Below, in pieces: positions 25,036 to 33,221 of a DNA stretch of 35,347 nucleotides (positions within the stretch are counted from its first letter, which is position 1; every line of letters starts with the position of its first letter). Source of the DNA: UBA11663 sp049616325 (GTDB lineage Bacteria; Bacteroidota; Bacteroidia; Flavobacteriales_D; Sanyastnellaceae); NCBI GenBank assembly GCA_049616325.1, contig JBMZHG010000020.1, positions 1 to 35,347 on the forward strand, in the 5' to 3' direction. The notes beneath the pieces were generated by a model. It was given only the letters and a program-made list of their open reading frames with translations. It was not told the origin of the DNA and searched no databases. The position numbers and the translations under genes were made by a program.

Positions 25036-26211
25036 TCAGGCGGTTTTGGTCCCGTTGACCTGCAGGCGTTCGCGAAGTTTCAACACGTCGCGTTGAACGG
25101 AGGCCACATTGGGACCGGTGACGGTCACGTGCCCCATCTTCCGGTGCGGTTTGACTGTCGACTTGCCGTAGAGGTGCACATGCACGTTGGGCCATTTCAA
25201 AACCTCTTCCAGGCCAGTGTACACAGGCTTTCCATGCGCATCGGCAGCCCCAATGAGGTTAAGCATTGCGCTCGCGGGGTGGAGGGGGGACGTGTCACCC
25301 AAGGGTAGGTTCAGCACGGCGCGGAGATGTTGTTCAAACTGCGAGCAGACGTTCCCCTCAATGGTGTGGTGGCCGCTGTTGTGGGTTCGCGGGGCCACTT
25401 CGTTGACCCAAAGTGCGCCGTCCCGATCCAAAAACATTTCGACCGCAAGCAGCCCCACAAAATCCATGGAGGTCACCACGTCAAGGGCGAGCTGCCGAGC
25501 TTCGGCTTCGAGCTGTGCGGAAATCGCCGCAGGGGCCATCAGGTGGTCGACCAAATTGACCTCGGGGTTGAAGACGGCCTCCACCACAGGATACACGGCC
25601 GTGGCACCGGAGGCGTTTCGCGCCACGATGACGCTCAGTTCTTTGTCGATGTCAACGGCTTTTTCCAACACGCAGGGAGCGTCAAAACCGCGTTCGGCGG
25701 CCTCCTCTTCGGAACGCAACACCTGAACGCCCTTGCCGTCGTAGCCGCCTTTGCGGAGTTTTTGGACCACCGGAAAGCCCAGCGCCCCAACTTCCGCGAG
25801 GCCTTCGATGAGTTGGTAGGCGGCGCTTGGAATGCCCCAACGTTCGTAGGCTTGTTTTTGGAGCCCCTTGTCTTGAATCAACGAGAGGTGGGCAGGCCGC
25901 GGTACGACTTCAACGCCGGCGTCCGCCAAGGCTTGCAACCCCTCTACGCTGACGTGCTCGATTTCCACGGTGATGACGTCAAGGTCCTCCCCAAATTCCC
26001 GCACGGCGAGGGCATTTTGAAGGTCCCCTTGGACGAATCGGGACGTGAGGTGGCGGCAAGAGGCTTCCTCGCTCGGGTCCATCACTTCGACGCGCACGTC
26101 CCAATTCATGGCTTCTTGGATCATCATCCGGCCCAACTGCCCGCCTCCCAACACGCCAACGCGCAGAGATGGACCGACGGGGGGGAGTGAGGGAGAGGAA
26201 GCGGAATTCAT
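25036..26211 (-). CDS. purK: N5-carboxyaminoimidazole ribonucleotide synthase
   Basis: This 391-residue ATP-grasp enzyme carboxylates AIR with bicarbonate and ATP in purine synthesis, feeding PurE. It has VGVLGGGQLGRMM at the N-terminus (about 18-30), FPVVQKLRKGGYDGKGVQ in the ATP-binding region, and VNEVAPRTHNSGHHTIEGNVCSQFEQH near the C-terminus, which is diagnostic for PurK. The ATG at 26211 is set by homology; the frame runs on upstream only as antisense to mscS. A full promoter (TTTG-N18-TATCTTTG) ends four bases before this ATG. purE is not in the window. Confidence 0.95.
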   Translation of the reverse strand: MNSASSPSLPPVGPSLRVGVLGGGQLGRMMIQEAMNWDVRVEVMDPSEEASCRHLTSRFVQGDLQNALAVREFGEDLDVITVEIEHVSVEGLQALADAGVEVVPRPAHLSLIQDKGLQKQAYERWGIPSAAYQLIEGLAEVGALGFPVVQKLRKGGYDGKGVQVLRSEEEAAERGFDAPCVLEKAVDIDKELSVIVARNASGATAVYPVVEAVFNPEVNLVDHLMAPAAISAQLEAEARQLALDVVTSMDFVGLLAVEMFLDRDGALWVNEVAPRTHNSGHHTIEGNVCSQFEQHLRAVLNLPLGDTSPLHPASAMLNLIGAADAHGKPVYTGLEEVLKWPNVHVHLYGKSTVKPHRKMGHVTVTGPNVASVQRDVLKLRERLQVNGTKTA

Positions 26212-26215
26212 GGCG

Positions 26216-26245
26216 CAAAGATACCCGCGTTGAGGAGGGAGCAAA
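26216..26245 (-). promoter_or_regulatory. purK promoter predicting a leaderless mRNA
   Basis: On the minus strand TTTG (26242-26245) is followed after 18 bases by TATCTTTG (26216-26223), matching both Bacteroidota promoter boxes. Only cgcc separates the -7 box from the ATG. Given that the box normally lies a few bases before the start point, transcription should begin at the A of ATG. The same 60-base gap must also hold the mscS promoter. Confidence 0.6.
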
Positions 26246-26271
26246 AGCGCATTTTGTGCGAAGTTTGGCGC

Positions 26272-27336
26272 ATGGAATTCTTGACCGACACGGCGTTTTT
26301 GGGCAACCCCCTCCTGGAGTGGGCCCAAGCGATGGGCTACTTTGTGGGAAGCGCGGTTGTGGCGCGCATCGTATACATGCTTTTCAAAAGCGTGTTTAAG
26401 CGGCTTGCCGCCAGAACCCAAAACAAGTGGGACGACGTCCTTGTCGACCAAATCGAAGAGCCCATCGCGCTTGGCATTGTGATTCTTGGCTTTTGGCTGG
26501 GGTACGAGCATTTGCACTTTGGGGAAAACGTGGACCAATTCATGGAGCACGTGTTTCAAATTCTCATTGCGATTGACATCACTTGGTTGGTGGCGCGGCT
26601 TTTGGATTCCATCGTAAGCAACGTCATCCTGCACCTTGACGAGCGTACGGACGGGGACACGGTGGCCCAATTTGGCCCCATCCTTCAAAAGACGCTGCGA
26701 TCGTTGGTGTGGATCCTCGGGATCATCTCGGGCCTGACCAACGCAGGGTACGACGTCGGCGCGCTCCTTGCCGGCGTTGGAATTGGTGGTTTGGCCATGG
26801 CCATGGCGGCCAAGGACTTCGTGGCCAACATCTTTGGCGGCATCACCGTCTTCATTGACAAGCCCTTCGGCGCGGGCGACCGCATCAAGGTCAATGGAAT
26901 CGACGGAACCGTCCAGGAAATCGGCATCCGCTCGACCCGAATCAAGACCCTGGAAAACCGACTCGTAACCATCCCCAACCACCAGTTCACGGATCAGGTA
27001 GTGGAGAACGTGACGGCCGAGCCCTCGCGCAAAATGAAGGTCGTGCTAGGCCTCACTTACGACACGACTCCGGAACAAATTGAACAGGCCTTGTCCATCC
27101 TCACCGACATCGTGTCCGAGGCAGGCCGAACGGAAGATGAGTACACGGTGTGGTTCAGCGGGTTTGGGGATTTCAGCCTCAACGTCAGCGCCATCTACTT
27201 CATCCGCAAGGGCGAGCATTGGGCGCATGTCCCCAACGACGTCAACCTGGAGATCCTCAAGCGTTTCAACGCCGCAGGGCTCGAATTTGCGTTCCCAACC
27301 CAGACCTTGCACGTCGAAAGCGTCAAGTCGTCCTGA
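26272..27336 (+). CDS. MscS-family mechanosensitive channel
   Basis: This 354-residue inner-membrane channel has about four helices before the pore helix. The pore-lining segment is GALLAGVGIGGLAMAMAAKDFVANIFGG, followed by the beta domain ITVFIDKPFGAGDRIKVNGIDGTVQEIGIRSTRI, which is diagnostic. The C-terminal alpha/beta vestibule follows. Such channels open under membrane tension to release solutes on osmotic downshock. The ATG at 26272 (MEFLTDTAFLGNP) is preferred to a TTG at 26230, which lies inside the purK promoter region. A GAAGTTTG one base off the -7 consensus at T1 lies four bases before it. It is longer than E. coli MscS (286) because of extra N-terminal helices. Confidence 0.92.
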   Translation: MEFLTDTAFLGNPLLEWAQAMGYFVGSAVVARIVYMLFKSVFKRLAARTQNKWDDVLVDQIEEPIALGIVILGFWLGYEHLHFGENVDQFMEHVFQILIAIDITWLVARLLDSIVSNVILHLDERTDGDTVAQFGPILQKTLRSLVWILGIISGLTNAGYDVGALLAGVGIGGLAMAMAAKDFVANIFGGITVFIDKPFGAGDRIKVNGIDGTVQEIGIRSTRIKTLENRLVTIPNHQFTDQVVENVTAEPSRKMKVVLGLTYDTTPEQIEQALSILTDIVSEAGRTEDEYTVWFSGFGDFSLNVSAIYFIRKGEHWAHVPNDVNLEILKRFNAAGLEFAFPTQTLHVESVKSS

Positions 27337-27415
27337 ACCGTCGTGAGCCTGTGCGCGAGCCCCAGGAACGCGCTTCATTTGAACGTTGTACCTTGTTCGC
27401 CATCACCTGCGAGAC

Positions 27416-28207
27416 ATGAATCAGTACGACGTCGTCATTCACATGAATGAACCGCGCTATTGGGCGCTGCTATTGGCAAGCTTGTTGGCCGGATTGGCCT
27501 TGCACTGGCGGTTCAAATCCTTGGATGAAGACCGGAAGGACCGCGCCTTGATTCAAATGGGTTGGGTCCTCATCGCCCTTCAAGTGGGTTACCAATTGGT
27601 CATGGCGTTGGACCCTGCGTTCGAGTGGACCGTGCACCGCAGCCTTCCTTTGCATTTCTGCGGAATCAACATTTGGCTGGTGTCGCTGAACTGTTTTTGG
27701 CGCAACCGCACGGTTTTCTTGTTCACCGCATTCATGGGCACCATCGGTGGATTTCACGCCATCCTGACACCTCAGCTGACCGTCGGGGACGACTTGCCAA
27801 TTCTGATCCACTACTACATCAACCACGCGGCCCTGGTGTTTGTGCCGGTCGTGATGTCTCAAGTGTATGGGATGCGGTTTCCCAAATGGGGTTGGGTCAA
27901 GGCTTACTTCATTGCGGCAGCGGCCAGCACGTTGATGGCGGGCGTGAACTACGCCTTGAACACGTGGTGCCCGAGCGACGTGTTGGCCAACTACATGTAC
28001 ATGACCGAGCCGCCCAAAGCGGACAACCCGTTCGTCTTTCACGACCTCGCTTGGCCGTGGTACGTGCTGCCTTTGCACGCAGCTTTGGTGCTTCACCTTC
28101 TAGTGCTCAACGCGTTGTACCGCTGGCGTTTCCCAGCCTCAGGCCCAGACGCAGTCGCAGCACAACGAGGTGAATTCGTCGAAGGCAAGCTGCATCTCTT
28201 GCAGTAA
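27416..28207 (+). CDS. YwaF-like integral membrane protein (TIGR02206 family)
   Basis: This 263-residue protein has seven predicted helices. Family features I recognise are LPLHFCGINIWL (about 77-88), FMGTIGGFHAILTPQLT, INHAALVFVPV and GVNYALNT, with a C-terminal LAWPWYVLPLHAALVLHLLV. The function of this family is not established to my knowledge. It starts 79 bases after mscS, with a weak TACCTTGT upstream. Its stop is followed by a 107-base gap before thyA that holds a poor hairpin and seven Ts (28237-28259), perhaps a weak terminator. Confidence 0.8.
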   Translation: MNQYDVVIHMNEPRYWALLLASLLAGLALHWRFKSLDEDRKDRALIQMGWVLIALQVGYQLVMALDPAFEWTVHRSLPLHFCGINIWLVSLNCFWRNRTVFLFTAFMGTIGGFHAILTPQLTVGDDLPILIHYYINHAALVFVPVVMSQVYGMRFPKWGWVKAYFIAAAASTLMAGVNYALNTWCPSDVLANYMYMTEPPKADNPFVFHDLAWPWYVLPLHAALVLHLLVLNALYRWRFPASGPDAVAAQRGEFVEGKLHLLQ

Positions 28208-28302
28208 GGAATCTTGCGCCAATGCGGAGGTTCTTGGCCGAGACGGCACGGCTTTTTTTCACCACGTGTTCACGAGGTAGTGTAGATGCGGTGACGGCCC
28301 GC

Positions 28303-28310
28303 TATTTTCG
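28303..28310 (+). promoter_or_regulatory. thyA -7-like element four bases before ATG
   Basis: TATTTTCG is one mismatch from TAnnTTTG and is followed by gggt and the thyA ATG at 28315. This spacing equals that of purK, fcl and tolC. Confidence 0.38.
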
Positions 28311-28314
28311 GGGT

Positions 28315-29109
28315 ATGCAAGCGTATTTGGACCTCTTAAATCACCTCCTCGACAACGGAGTGAAGCGCGAGGACCGCACGGGGACGGGCACGTTGGGGTG
28401 CTTTGGTTACCAGATGCGGTTCGACTTGAGCGAAGGCTTTCCGGTGTTGACCACCAAAAAACTCCACCTGCGTTCCATCATCCACGAGCTGCTGTGGTTC
28501 TTGCAAGGCGACACCAACATCGCGTACTTGAAAGAAAACGGCGTGCGGATTTGGGACGAATGGGCAGATGAAAACGGCGACCTCGGTCCGGTCTACGGCT
28601 ACCAGTGGCGTTCGTGGCCCAACCCCGACGGCACCGCGACGGACCAAATCACCAAGCTTGTCGAGCAGCTCAAGACCAACCCGTACAGCCGGCGCCACGT
28701 GATCAGCGCGTGGAACCCAAGCTTCATTGACGAGATGGCGCTGCCTCCCTGCCATTGCCTGTTCCAGTTTCACGTGGCGGAAGGCAAGCTGAACTGCCAG
28801 CTCTACCAGCGAAGCGCCGACACGTTCCTCGGCGTCCCGTTCAACATCGCCTCGTACGCTTTGTTGACCATGATGGTCGCGCAGGTGGTGGGGTTGGAGC
28901 CCGGGGAGTTTGTGCACACGTTTGGCGACGTGCACCTCTACCTCAATCACGTGGACCAAGCGCGCGAGCAGCTGACTCGTGAGCCTCGGGCCCTCCCCCA
29001 GATGATCATCAACCCGGAGGTGACCGACCTGTTCGCATTCACTTACGACGATTTCCAGTTGGTCGATTACGATCCGCATCCTCACATCAAAGCGGCCGTC
29101 AGCGTTTAA
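28315..29109 (+). CDS. thyA: Thymidylate synthase
   Basis: This 264-residue cytosolic enzyme methylates dUMP to dTMP using methylenetetrahydrofolate. The catalytic cysteine is C146 in LPPCHCLFQF, the same number as in E. coli. Other hallmarks are REDRTGTGT (about 19-27), GPVYGYQWRSW, SRRHVISAWNP, QRSADTFLGVPFNIASYALL and the C-terminal AAVSV. The ATG at 28315 is set by homology; the frame continues upstream without protein-like sequence. folA follows after six bases, so the dihydrofolate made by ThyA is recycled by its neighbour. Confidence 0.97.
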   Translation: MQAYLDLLNHLLDNGVKREDRTGTGTLGCFGYQMRFDLSEGFPVLTTKKLHLRSIIHELLWFLQGDTNIAYLKENGVRIWDEWADENGDLGPVYGYQWRSWPNPDGTATDQITKLVEQLKTNPYSRRHVISAWNPSFIDEMALPPCHCLFQFHVAEGKLNCQLYQRSADTFLGVPFNIASYALLTMMVAQVVGLEPGEFVHTFGDVHLYLNHVDQAREQLTREPRALPQMIINPEVTDLFAFTYDDFQLVDYDPHPHIKAAVSV

Positions 29110-29115
29110 TTCGTC

Positions 29116-29628
29116 ATGCGCATCAGCACCATCGCCGCCGTGGCCAGGAACGGCGTCATCGGCAAGGACAACGACTTGGTTTGGTCGTTGCCGGACGACA
29201 TGAAGTTTTTCATGGAAACAACCAAGGGCCACGTCGTCATCACAGGTCGAAAGAACTACGAGAGCATTCCGGAGAAATACCGCCCGTTGCGTGGAAGAAC
29301 CAACGTCGTGGTTACCCGAAACCGCGATTACTTGGCGGAGGGGGCTGTGGTGGTGCACGACCTGATGAACGCCATTGAATTCGCAAGGTCCAAGGGCGAG
29401 ACGGAATGCTTCATCATTGGCGGAGGCCAAATCTACCAGCAGGCCCTCGACGCCGGAATCGTCGACACGCAATACATCACGCACGTGCATGCCGAACCAG
29501 ACGGCGATGCGCATTACCCGCTTCGCGCCTGGCATGGCTGGGCGGGTGAGGAGCTCGCACGCCACGGCGGCGACGAACGTCACGACTACGCGTTCGTCGT
29601 CACGCGCTACGACCGACCTGAAGAATGA
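29116..29628 (+). CDS. folA: Dihydrofolate reductase
   Basis: This 170-residue NADPH-dependent enzyme reduces dihydrofolate to tetrahydrofolate. It begins ISTIAAVARNGVIGKDNDLVWSLPDD, with the catalytic acidic residue at D27/D28, then VVITGRKNYESIPEKYRPLRGRTNVVVTR and FIIGGGQIYQQAL. It is full length. It lies six bases after thyA and its stop overlaps the HupE-like start by four bases (ATGA). This is the classic target of trimethoprim; no unusual residue was noticed. Confidence 0.96.
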   Translation: MRISTIAAVARNGVIGKDNDLVWSLPDDMKFFMETTKGHVVITGRKNYESIPEKYRPLRGRTNVVVTRNRDYLAEGAVVVHDLMNAIEFARSKGETECFIIGGGQIYQQALDAGIVDTQYITHVHAEPDGDAHYPLRAWHGWAGEELARHGGDERHDYAFVVTRYDRPEE

Positions 29629-30188
29629 ACGACATCGCCCTCGGCATTTCTCACATCACCGACTGGCAGGGGTACGACCACATGCTCTACTTGCTGGCGC
29701 TCGTCGCACGCTGTGATTTGAGGCACGCGGGCAAGGCAGCGCTTCTCGCCACGGCGTTCACCGTCGGCCACAGCCTGACCCTCGCCATTGCGTCGCTCGA
29801 CCTGTTTCGCGTGCCCGGCGACTGGGTGGAGTTCCTCATTCCAGTGACGATTCTGGTCACGGCACTTTGGAATTTGTGGTCTGGAGAAGGAACGGCAAAG
29901 CAGCGTCGTTGGACGTACGTGATGGCCGCCGTTTTTGGGCTGATTCACGGCCTTGGCTTCAGTTCCTTTTTTCGCATCTCACGTGACGAGACGGCTGGCT
30001 TTGTTGGCGGCCTGTTCCGATTTAACCTCGGCGTGGAAATCGGTCAGCTTGTGATTTTGGCGGTGATGCTCGCGTTGGCCAGCCTTCTTCGTTCGGTCAA
30101 GGTTTCGGAACGCGATCAACAGTTGTTCGTGTGCGGGGGAGCCGTGTTTTTGTCCCTGGTGATGGCTTTGGAGCGGATTCCGTGGTGA
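29625..30188 (+). CDS. HupE/UreJ-like membrane protein
   Basis: This 187-residue protein has six or seven predicted helices. Features of the HupE/UreJ_2 family are GYDHMLYLLAL (about 16-26), TAFTVGHSLTLA, FGLIHGLGFS and FNLGVEIGQL. Some HupE/UreJ members move nickel or cobalt; in Bacteroidota the family is widespread without hydrogenase or urease, so the substrate is uncertain. It is coupled to folA upstream (ATGA) and yidD downstream (GTGA). A His-rich lipoprotein follows two genes on, which may hint at metal handling (inference). Confidence 0.82.
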   Translation: MNDIALGISHITDWQGYDHMLYLLALVARCDLRHAGKAALLATAFTVGHSLTLAIASLDLFRVPGDWVEFLIPVTILVTALWNLWSGEGTAKQRRWTYVMAAVFGLIHGLGFSSFFRISRDETAGFVGGLFRFNLGVEIGQLVILAVMLALASLLRSVKVSERDQQLFVCGGAVFLSLVMALERIPW

Positions 30189-30406
30189 AGCGCGTGTTGA
30201 TTTTTTTCGTGCGGGCGTACCAGGTTCTGTTGAGCCCCTGGCTGGGGAGCAATTGCCGGCACGATCCCACATGCAGTCGCTACGCCATCGATGCGCTGGA
30301 AGAATGGGGTGCATGGAAGGGTTTGGGCTTGGCATTGCGTCGAATTTCGAGGTGCCACCCTTGGGGGACACAGGGTGCCGATCCCGTGCCGCGTCGGCGC
30401 CCGTGA
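30185..30406 (+). CDS. yidD: Membrane protein insertion efficiency factor YidD
   Basis: This 73-residue protein has an amphipathic N-terminal helix (VKRVLIFFVRAYQVLLSPWLG) and the family cysteine core NCRHDPTCSRYAIDAL followed by RRISRCHPW. YidD helps YidC insert proteins into the inner membrane. The GTG at 30185 overlaps the upstream stop as GTGA and is preferred because no ATG is present at the right place. yidD usually sits with rpmH, rnpA and yidC; here it has moved, since rpmH in this window stands alone. Confidence 0.93.
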   Translation: MKRVLIFFVRAYQVLLSPWLGSNCRHDPTCSRYAIDALEEWGAWKGLGLALRRISRCHPWGTQGADPVPRRRP

Positions 30407-30421
30407 GTCGTACATCCGTTG

Positions 30422-30429
30422 TAATTTCA
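30422..30429 (+). promoter_or_regulatory. -7-like element four bases before the His-rich lipoprotein ATG
   Basis: TAATTTCA keeps TA and TT of TAnnTTTG and is followed by ggcc and ATG. The match is weak but its spacing is the same as at purK, tolC, fcl and thyA. Confidence 0.25.
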
Positions 30430-30433
30430 GGCC

Positions 30434-30898
30434 ATGAAGTACATGCACAAGTCGTGGCTCTCGGCAGCCCTGCTTGCCGCCGTTGTCGCAACGGGGTGCC
30501 ACGACCACGAAGACAGCGCTGCTCTGAAGGAGGCGCGCGTTTTGAACGAAGAAACCTCCGAGGTAGGTCGTCAGTTTCACACGCGTCTTGACTTGATTCG
30601 CGAGGACTTGGAAGCGCAATTGGCGGCACAGAGCGGGGTCGATGGCCGCGAAGACACCTTCACGCGCGTGTTGGCAAGGCTTGAAGACCTCGATGCGCGT
30701 TACGAAACGTGGATGTCCAACCAGGTTCTTCTTCCAGGCGCAACCTGCAACCACGACCATGCTGACGGCGAACACCACCACCATCACCACGAAACTTCGC
30801 TCGACGACCTTTCAGACGAAGATCACCTGGCCCTCCAAAAGGCCATACGAGCCGAATTGGACGAGTTGGTGATCGAATTGAACTCCTTGACCCCGTGA
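30434..30898 (+). CDS. His-rich lipoprotein, possible metal binder
   Basis: This 154-residue protein has a lipoprotein signal peptide with lipobox ATGC (Cys 22) followed at once by HDHED. A charged helical region (about 28-95) follows, then a metal-site-like cluster: C105, H107, H109 and a natural run of six histidines at 114-119, flanked by acidic residues. The C-terminal part is again helical and acidic. I do not know a characterised homologue. The His/Cys clusters suggest zinc, nickel, copper or cobalt binding in the periplasm. It follows yidD by 27 bases and its stop is two bases before the hemB ATG. PBG synthase is a metalloenzyme, but that link is speculative. Confidence 0.85.
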   Translation: MKYMHKSWLSAALLAAVVATGCHDHEDSAALKEARVLNEETSEVGRQFHTRLDLIREDLEAQLAAQSGVDGREDTFTRVLARLEDLDARYETWMSNQVLLPGATCNHDHADGEHHHHHHETSLDDLSDEDHLALQKAIRAELDELVIELNSLTP

Positions 30899-30900
30899 AG

Positions 30901-31893
30901 ATGGCGTACGACTTGCCCCAACGTCCCCGGCGCAACCGGAGTTCAGCTGCCGTGCGCGGTTTGGTGCGTGAGACGCATTTGACCCCGGATCACCTGATTT
31001 ATCCCCTCTTCGTCTTGGACGGCAACACGCGCCGCGAGCCCATCGCCTCCATGCCCGGCATCGACCGTGTCACCGAGGACCACGCCTTGCGTGAGGTGGA
31101 GGAAGCGATGAAGCTTGGGGTCTCGTCTTTCGTGCTGTTTCCCGCCGTTGACGACGCACTGAAGGACGCCTCGGCGACCTACGGCCTGTCCCGCGACAAC
31201 TTCTACCTGCGCATCGCTCGCGCCATCAAGGACCGCTTTCCGGAGGCCTGGCTGATGAGCGACGTGGCCATGGACCCCTACAGCTCTGACGGGCACGACG
31301 GTGTCGTGAGGGAAGGCCAAATCGTGAACGACCTCACACTTCCCATCCTGGGCGACATGGCGGTTGTCCAGGCGGAGGCTGGCTTCGACAGCATCGGGCC
31401 TTCGGACATGATGGACGGCCGCGTGGCTGTCATTCGTCACGCATTGGACGAGGCGGGCCACACCGACACAGCCATTTTGAGCTACACCGCCAAATACGCC
31501 AGCGCGTACTACGGCCCGTTCCGGGACGCCCTCGAGAGCGCCCCCAAGCACGGGGACAAGAAGACGTACCAAATGGATCCCGCGAACCGCCGCGAGGCCC
31601 TTCGCGAGGCGGAACTGGACATGGCTGAAGGGGCCGACATGCTGATGGTCAAGCCCGCCTTGTGCTATCTGGATGTGATTTTGGCCCTCAAAGAATTCAG
31701 CGACCGCCCAATCGCGGCCTACAACGTGAGCGGAGAGTACGCGATGTTGAAGGCGGCCGCGGAAAAGGGCTGGATCGACTACGAGAAGGCCATGCCGGAA
31801 ATGTTGATGAGCATTCACCGGGCTGGAGCGGACGTGATTTTAACCTACTTCGCGAAGGAATTCGCACAACGATACCGCGCATGGCACGGATGA
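30901..31893 (+). CDS. hemB: Delta-aminolevulinic acid dehydratase (porphobilinogen synthase)
   Basis: This 330-residue cytosolic enzyme condenses two 5-aminolevulinate molecules to porphobilinogen in heme synthesis. The Schiff-base lysines are K198 (SYTAKYAS) and K251 (MLMVKPALCYLD). The metal-site loop reads DVAMDPYSSDGHDG (121-134): the positions that are Cys in zinc enzymes are Ala, Asp and Asp. This is the magnesium-type active site seen in many bacteria and plants. The ATG at 30901 is preferred to a GTG two codons earlier that overlaps the lipoprotein stop. The stop overlaps the next gene by four bases. Heme made here could supply the caa3 oxidase encoded elsewhere in the window. Confidence 0.96.
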   Translation: MAYDLPQRPRRNRSSAAVRGLVRETHLTPDHLIYPLFVLDGNTRREPIASMPGIDRVTEDHALREVEEAMKLGVSSFVLFPAVDDALKDASATYGLSRDNFYLRIARAIKDRFPEAWLMSDVAMDPYSSDGHDGVVREGQIVNDLTLPILGDMAVVQAEAGFDSIGPSDMMDGRVAVIRHALDEAGHTDTAILSYTAKYASAYYGPFRDALESAPKHGDKKTYQMDPANRREALREAELDMAEGADMLMVKPALCYLDVILALKEFSDRPIAAYNVSGEYAMLKAAAEKGWIDYEKAMPEMLMSIHRAGADVILTYFAKEFAQRYRAWHG

Positions 31894-33182
31894 CGACCCG
31901 GCTGGTTCTGATGACGTTGGCTGCCATGGGAGCCTCAGTTGTCGCCTTGGCGCAGTCCGCCGTTAATGTGCGGCTGGACGTTTGGGAAGGGAGTGGCTAC
32001 CAACCCTGCGAGCCCAGCATTGCCATCGACCCCACAAACCCGGATGTGGTGGTGGGGGGCAGCATCTTGGACAACGTTTACCGTTCCGAAGACGGAGGGA
32101 CGACGTGGTCCAAGGGCACCCTGAAATCGCCTTTGGGGGTGTTTGGCGACCCGTGCGTCGTTGCAAGCCCAACCGGGGACTTTTACTACCTCCACCTCAG
32201 CGACCCGGAAGGGCAGGGGTGGCGCAGCGATGCGCTGCTCGATCGCATCGTTTGTCAACGGTCGAAAGACGGGGGAGCGACGTGGTCCAAGGGGGGAGGC
32301 ATGGGGCACACGCCGCCCAAGGATCAGGACAAGGAGTGGGCGGCGGTCAATGCCGACGGCAGCCAAATTCATGCGTGCTGGACTCAGTTTGACACCTACG
32401 GAAGTGAGGAACCCGGCGACAGCACCACCATCTTGTGCAGTTTTGCCAACGCCAAAGGAAAAAAGTGGTCTCAGCCGGTTCGCGTGAGCGACAAGGCTGG
32501 AGATTGCCTCGACGGCGACGACACGACCGAGGGGGCGGTTCCGGCGGTGGGTGTGAACGGGGAGATTTTCGTGGCCTGGGCGCTCGGTCCCTGGATTTAC
32601 TTCGACAAAAGCCTGGACGGAGGGCTCACGTGGGGGCAGGACCGCATCGTCGCCGACATGGTCGGAGGGTGGGATCAGGAAATTGCGGGCATTGGACGCG
32701 TGAATGGGATGCCCGTGACCTGCGTCGACACAAGCTCGGGCCCTCACCGCGGACGCATCTACGTCAACTGGACCGACTCGCGAAACGGCGACAACGACGT
32801 TTGGATCACGTGGTCTGACGACGCGGGAGAGACGTGGTCGACCACCCACCGCGTCAACAACGACGGAGCTGACCGGGATCAATTCTTCACGTGGATGTCG
32901 GTGGATCCCGTTCGAGGCGACGTGCACGTCGTTTTTTACGACCGCCGTCACAACTCTAATCGCGAAGACGTGTCCACCCACGTGGTGGTGGCCTCAAGCA
33001 CCGACGGAGGAACCACCTGGATCAACCGCACGGTGTCGGAGTCGCCGTTTGTCCCGGAGGGGAAGGTGTTCTTCGGGGACTACAACAACATTTCAGCCGT
33101 GGACGGCCGCGTTCGTCCCATCTGGACCCGAGAAGACGCGGGAGTGCTAAGTGTTTGGACTGCGTTGCTGGACCTTCCCTGA
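31890..33182 (+). CDS. Secreted Asp-box (BNR/sialidase-like) beta-propeller protein
   Basis: This 430-residue protein has a signal peptide (cleavage near ALAQS, residue 23) and five Asp-box motifs, SxDxGxTW: residues 66-73, 125-132, 241-248, 309-316 and 370-377. This fits a six-bladed sialidase-like propeller. I do not see the arginine triad or the FRIP motif of true sialidases, so enzymatic activity is uncertain; it may be a related glycoside hydrolase or a structural propeller. The ATG at 31890 overlaps the hemB stop (ATGA); an ATG at 31881 is an alternative. No T9SS C-terminal domain is present. It is the last gene of the plus-strand block and converges on the HIT gene. Confidence 0.85.
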   Translation: MTTRLVLMTLAAMGASVVALAQSAVNVRLDVWEGSGYQPCEPSIAIDPTNPDVVVGGSILDNVYRSEDGGTTWSKGTLKSPLGVFGDPCVVASPTGDFYYLHLSDPEGQGWRSDALLDRIVCQRSKDGGATWSKGGGMGHTPPKDQDKEWAAVNADGSQIHACWTQFDTYGSEEPGDSTTILCSFANAKGKKWSQPVRVSDKAGDCLDGDDTTEGAVPAVGVNGEIFVAWALGPWIYFDKSLDGGLTWGQDRIVADMVGGWDQEIAGIGRVNGMPVTCVDTSSGPHRGRIYVNWTDSRNGDNDVWITWSDDAGETWSTTHRVNNDGADRDQFFTWMSVDPVRGDVHVVFYDRRHNSNREDVSTHVVVASSTDGGTTWINRTVSESPFVPEGKVFFGDYNNISAVDGRVRPIWTREDAGVLSVWTALLDLP

Positions 33183-33221
33183 GCCCCCAGCTCCAGAGGT
33201 GTCTCACCGCCGTGGAGTACC

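Noticed and set aside
26212..26982. A long N-terminal extension of the purK frame.
   Set aside because: It is antisense to mscS, and the PurK glycine motif and promoter place the start at 26211.
28237..28259. A terminator between the YwaF-like gene and thyA.
   Set aside because: The stem is only four bases (GCCG/CGGC) with an eight-base loop despite seven Ts after it, too weak to call as a feature.
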